64,000 nt of DNA from Halalkalicoccus paucihalophilus (GTDB taxonomy: Archaea; Halobacteriota; Halobacteria; Halobacteriales; Halalkalicoccaceae), in NCBI RefSeq assembly GCF_001593955.1, contig NZ_LTAZ01000007.1, forward strand, positions 62,001 to 126,000, given 5' to 3'. The position numbers and the translations under genes were made by a program. Positions 62,818-64,000 of this stretch are shown in pieces (the first letter of the stretch is position 1; each line of letters opens with the position of its first letter). The notes below the pieces were generated by a model. It saw nothing but the letters and a program-made list of their open reading frames with translations, did not search any database and was not told the origin of the DNA.

Positions 62818-62995
62818 CTGCGATTCTTCGAGGGACGATCGTGCCGAGCGAATCGCTCGTCCATGAACTGATCGCGCCGCTATCGAGTGACGATCCACGC
62901 CACGGGAGGGTGCTATCCGTCCGGTCGAGTCGTCGGCGCGGACTGGCTTCGGGTGAAATGAGAGCCCATTTAGCGCCCGACGCCAAACGATCGGT

Positions 62996-63610
62996 ATGGC
63001 GACGGCAGACGTACAGCGACGGGCGAAGGATCGGCCACTGGCGGCGGCGCTCGTGCTCACGGCACTGGGCTACACGCTCGTTATCGGGACGTTCGCCGGT
63101 GTCGTCCCGCTGTATCCCGATATCGGCGAGGCGGGCGTCGATCTGCTCTCACACGCGATCGCACTCGTCAACACGACCGCGACGGTATCGCTCGCGCTCG
63201 GGTGGTACTGGATCCGGAAGGGCGAGATCGACAGGCACAGGAACGCCATGGTGCTGTCGTTCGTCCTGATCGTGTTGTTCCTCCTACTGTATCTCCCGAA
63301 GGTCGGCGGCGGCGGCGAGAAACACTTCGTCCTCGCGACCCAGTACGCGTGGGTACCGTTGTGGGAGTGGGTCTATCCGGCGTATTTGGCTATGCTCGCG
63401 ATCCACATCGTCCTCTCAGTGCTCGCGGTGCCGCTCGTGCTGTATGCGATCGTTCTCGGGCTGACCCACACGCCGGGCGAACTCACCGAGACTCGCCACG
63501 CGGCGGTGGGTAGACTCGCCGCAGGAACGTGGATCCTGAGCCTCTCCCTCGGCGTCGTCACTTACGTCATGCTCAACCACCTCTACGCCGCCGAGTTCGT
63601 CCCCGCCTAA
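62996..63610 (+). CDS. DUF420 family membrane protein
   Basis: This 204-residue protein has about five transmembrane helices and the DUF420 arrangement, with conserved H53 (SHAIALVNTTATVSLALGW) and H132 (AIHIVLSVLAVPLVL) inside helices. DUF420 proteins are related to the CtaM/YozB group linked with haem-copper oxidase assembly in bacteria; a similar role here is inferred. A TATA-like CATTTAG lies about 28 bases upstream of the ATG. Confidence 0.88.
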   Translation: MATADVQRRAKDRPLAAALVLTALGYTLVIGTFAGVVPLYPDIGEAGVDLLSHAIALVNTTATVSLALGWYWIRKGEIDRHRNAMVLSFVLIVLFLLLYLPKVGGGGEKHFVLATQYAWVPLWEWVYPAYLAMLAIHIVLSVLAVPLVLYAIVLGLTHTPGELTETRHAAVGRLAAGTWILSLSLGVVTYVMLNHLYAAEFVPA

Positions 63611-63681
63611 CCCCGGGGTAGGCGGGGCGGTAATCGTCACGTTAGCGTAGGATCATATACGGGTATCGTCTTCGGTAAACC

Positions 63682-63960
63682 ATGAGTACGATCGCTCCGG
63701 TCGAAAACGGGGTGGCAGTTCGGACCGCACGTCAAGCGGAACACGAGGAACTCACGACGACGATAATCGAGACGCTTGCAGCGGCCGAAGGGGTCGATCC
63801 GCTCAACCTCGACATCCGAATCGGGGACGTCGTCGATCCGGACGCGCTGAACGCGCTGTTCGACCCGGCGACGGACCGATCGGGCCGGGTTACCGTTCCG
63901 CTCGCGGGCTATCTCGTTCGAGTGAGCGCAACCGGCGAGGTCGCGCTCTATCGCTCGTAA
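63682..63960 (+). CDS. HalOD1 output domain protein
   Basis: This 92-residue stand-alone HalOD1 domain has EELTTTIIETLAAAEGVDPLNLD as its helix and beginning, followed by D-V-V-D-P-D-A-L-N-A-L-F and a final two-strand hairpin (GRVTVPLAGYLVRVSATGEVALYR). HalOD1 is a haloarchaea-specific domain found alone or after receiver/PAS modules, of unknown output. A TATA-like ATATACGGG lies about 26 bases before the ATG. Confidence 0.88.
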   Translation: MSTIAPVENGVAVRTARQAEHEELTTTIIETLAAAEGVDPLNLDIRIGDVVDPDALNALFDPATDRSGRVTVPLAGYLVRVSATGEVALYRS

Positions 63961-64000
63961 CAGGTCTGTAAAACGTCGACTCGGTAGAACAGGACTGCCT

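Overview
The window is chromosomal DNA from an extremely halophilic archaeon (class Halobacteria). The evidence is high GC, strongly acidic proteins, TATA-box promoters often 24-30 bases before a start codon (leaderless transcription), and archaeal information-processing genes (PCNA, PriL, Hjc, aRF1, RPA with its partner, Taw1). Haloarchaeal hallmarks are also present: a double TatC, CTP-dependent riboflavin kinase, a HalOD1 domain and pilin-type signals. The genus cannot be fixed by reading alone. I see no insertion sequence, integrase, phage module, rRNA or CRISPR array.

Layout. 0-4.1 kb: a cut ketopantoate reductase, an SAH/MTA-type deaminase, two small membrane proteins and S-adenosylhomocysteinase. 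4.1-9.4 kb: a Tat-exported GH3 beta-glucosidase, the Holliday junction resolvase Hjc, a SWIM zinc-finger protein and PriL. 9.4-12.6 kb: a GNAT gene broken by an in-frame TGA, then an operon of SBP56/methanethiol oxidase, a [2Fe-2S] ferredoxin and a ZIP-like membrane protein. 12.6-15.1 kb: PCNA, RlmE, a VUT-family transporter and an RHH regulator. 15.2-19.6 kb: a Tat-exported DUF4397 protein beside the two Tat translocase genes tatCt and tatCo. 19.6-24.9 kb: IlvE, the riboflavin pair ribB-rbkR, Taw1 and a MaoC/PhaJ hydratase. 25-28.5 kb: ArgS and aRF1.

28.6-40.7 kb carries the A-type ATP synthase as atpHIKECFAB. atpD lies 3.2 kb further on, beyond a cassette of a winged-helix regulator, a DMT exporter and a frameshifted membrane-protein gene. 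40.7-45.3 kb: an SDR, a quinone-type methyltransferase, a pilin-like protein, a secreted protein and a membrane-anchored HTH protein. 45.3-47.1 kb: etfBA. 47-52.4 kb: a DUF2071 protein, a prenyl synthase, a zinc ribbon, DUF373, a radical SAM protein, a TRAM protein and a Tfx-like regulator. 52.4-53.4 kb is gene-poor. 53.4-57.8 kb: a DUF7091-like protein, RPA3 with its partner, an RHH protein, tRNA-His and Hsp20. 57.8-64 kb: a site-2 protease, UspA, a DEVH helicase, a BofA-like protein, tRNA-Pro, DUF420 and HalOD1.

Most genes are core haloarchaeal genes. The less ordinary signals are: (i) two genes broken by single-base changes; (ii) three micro-ORFs that end in an ATGA overlap with the next gene (phaJ, etfA, rpa3), two of them positioned as leaderless mRNA starts; (iii) a T8 tract plus a TATA-like element between atpI and atpK, where the required subunit ratio changes sharply; (iv) several inverted repeats in promoters; (v) four convergent gene pairs sharing a CTAG at their stops; (vi) short genes below usual annotation cut-offs.
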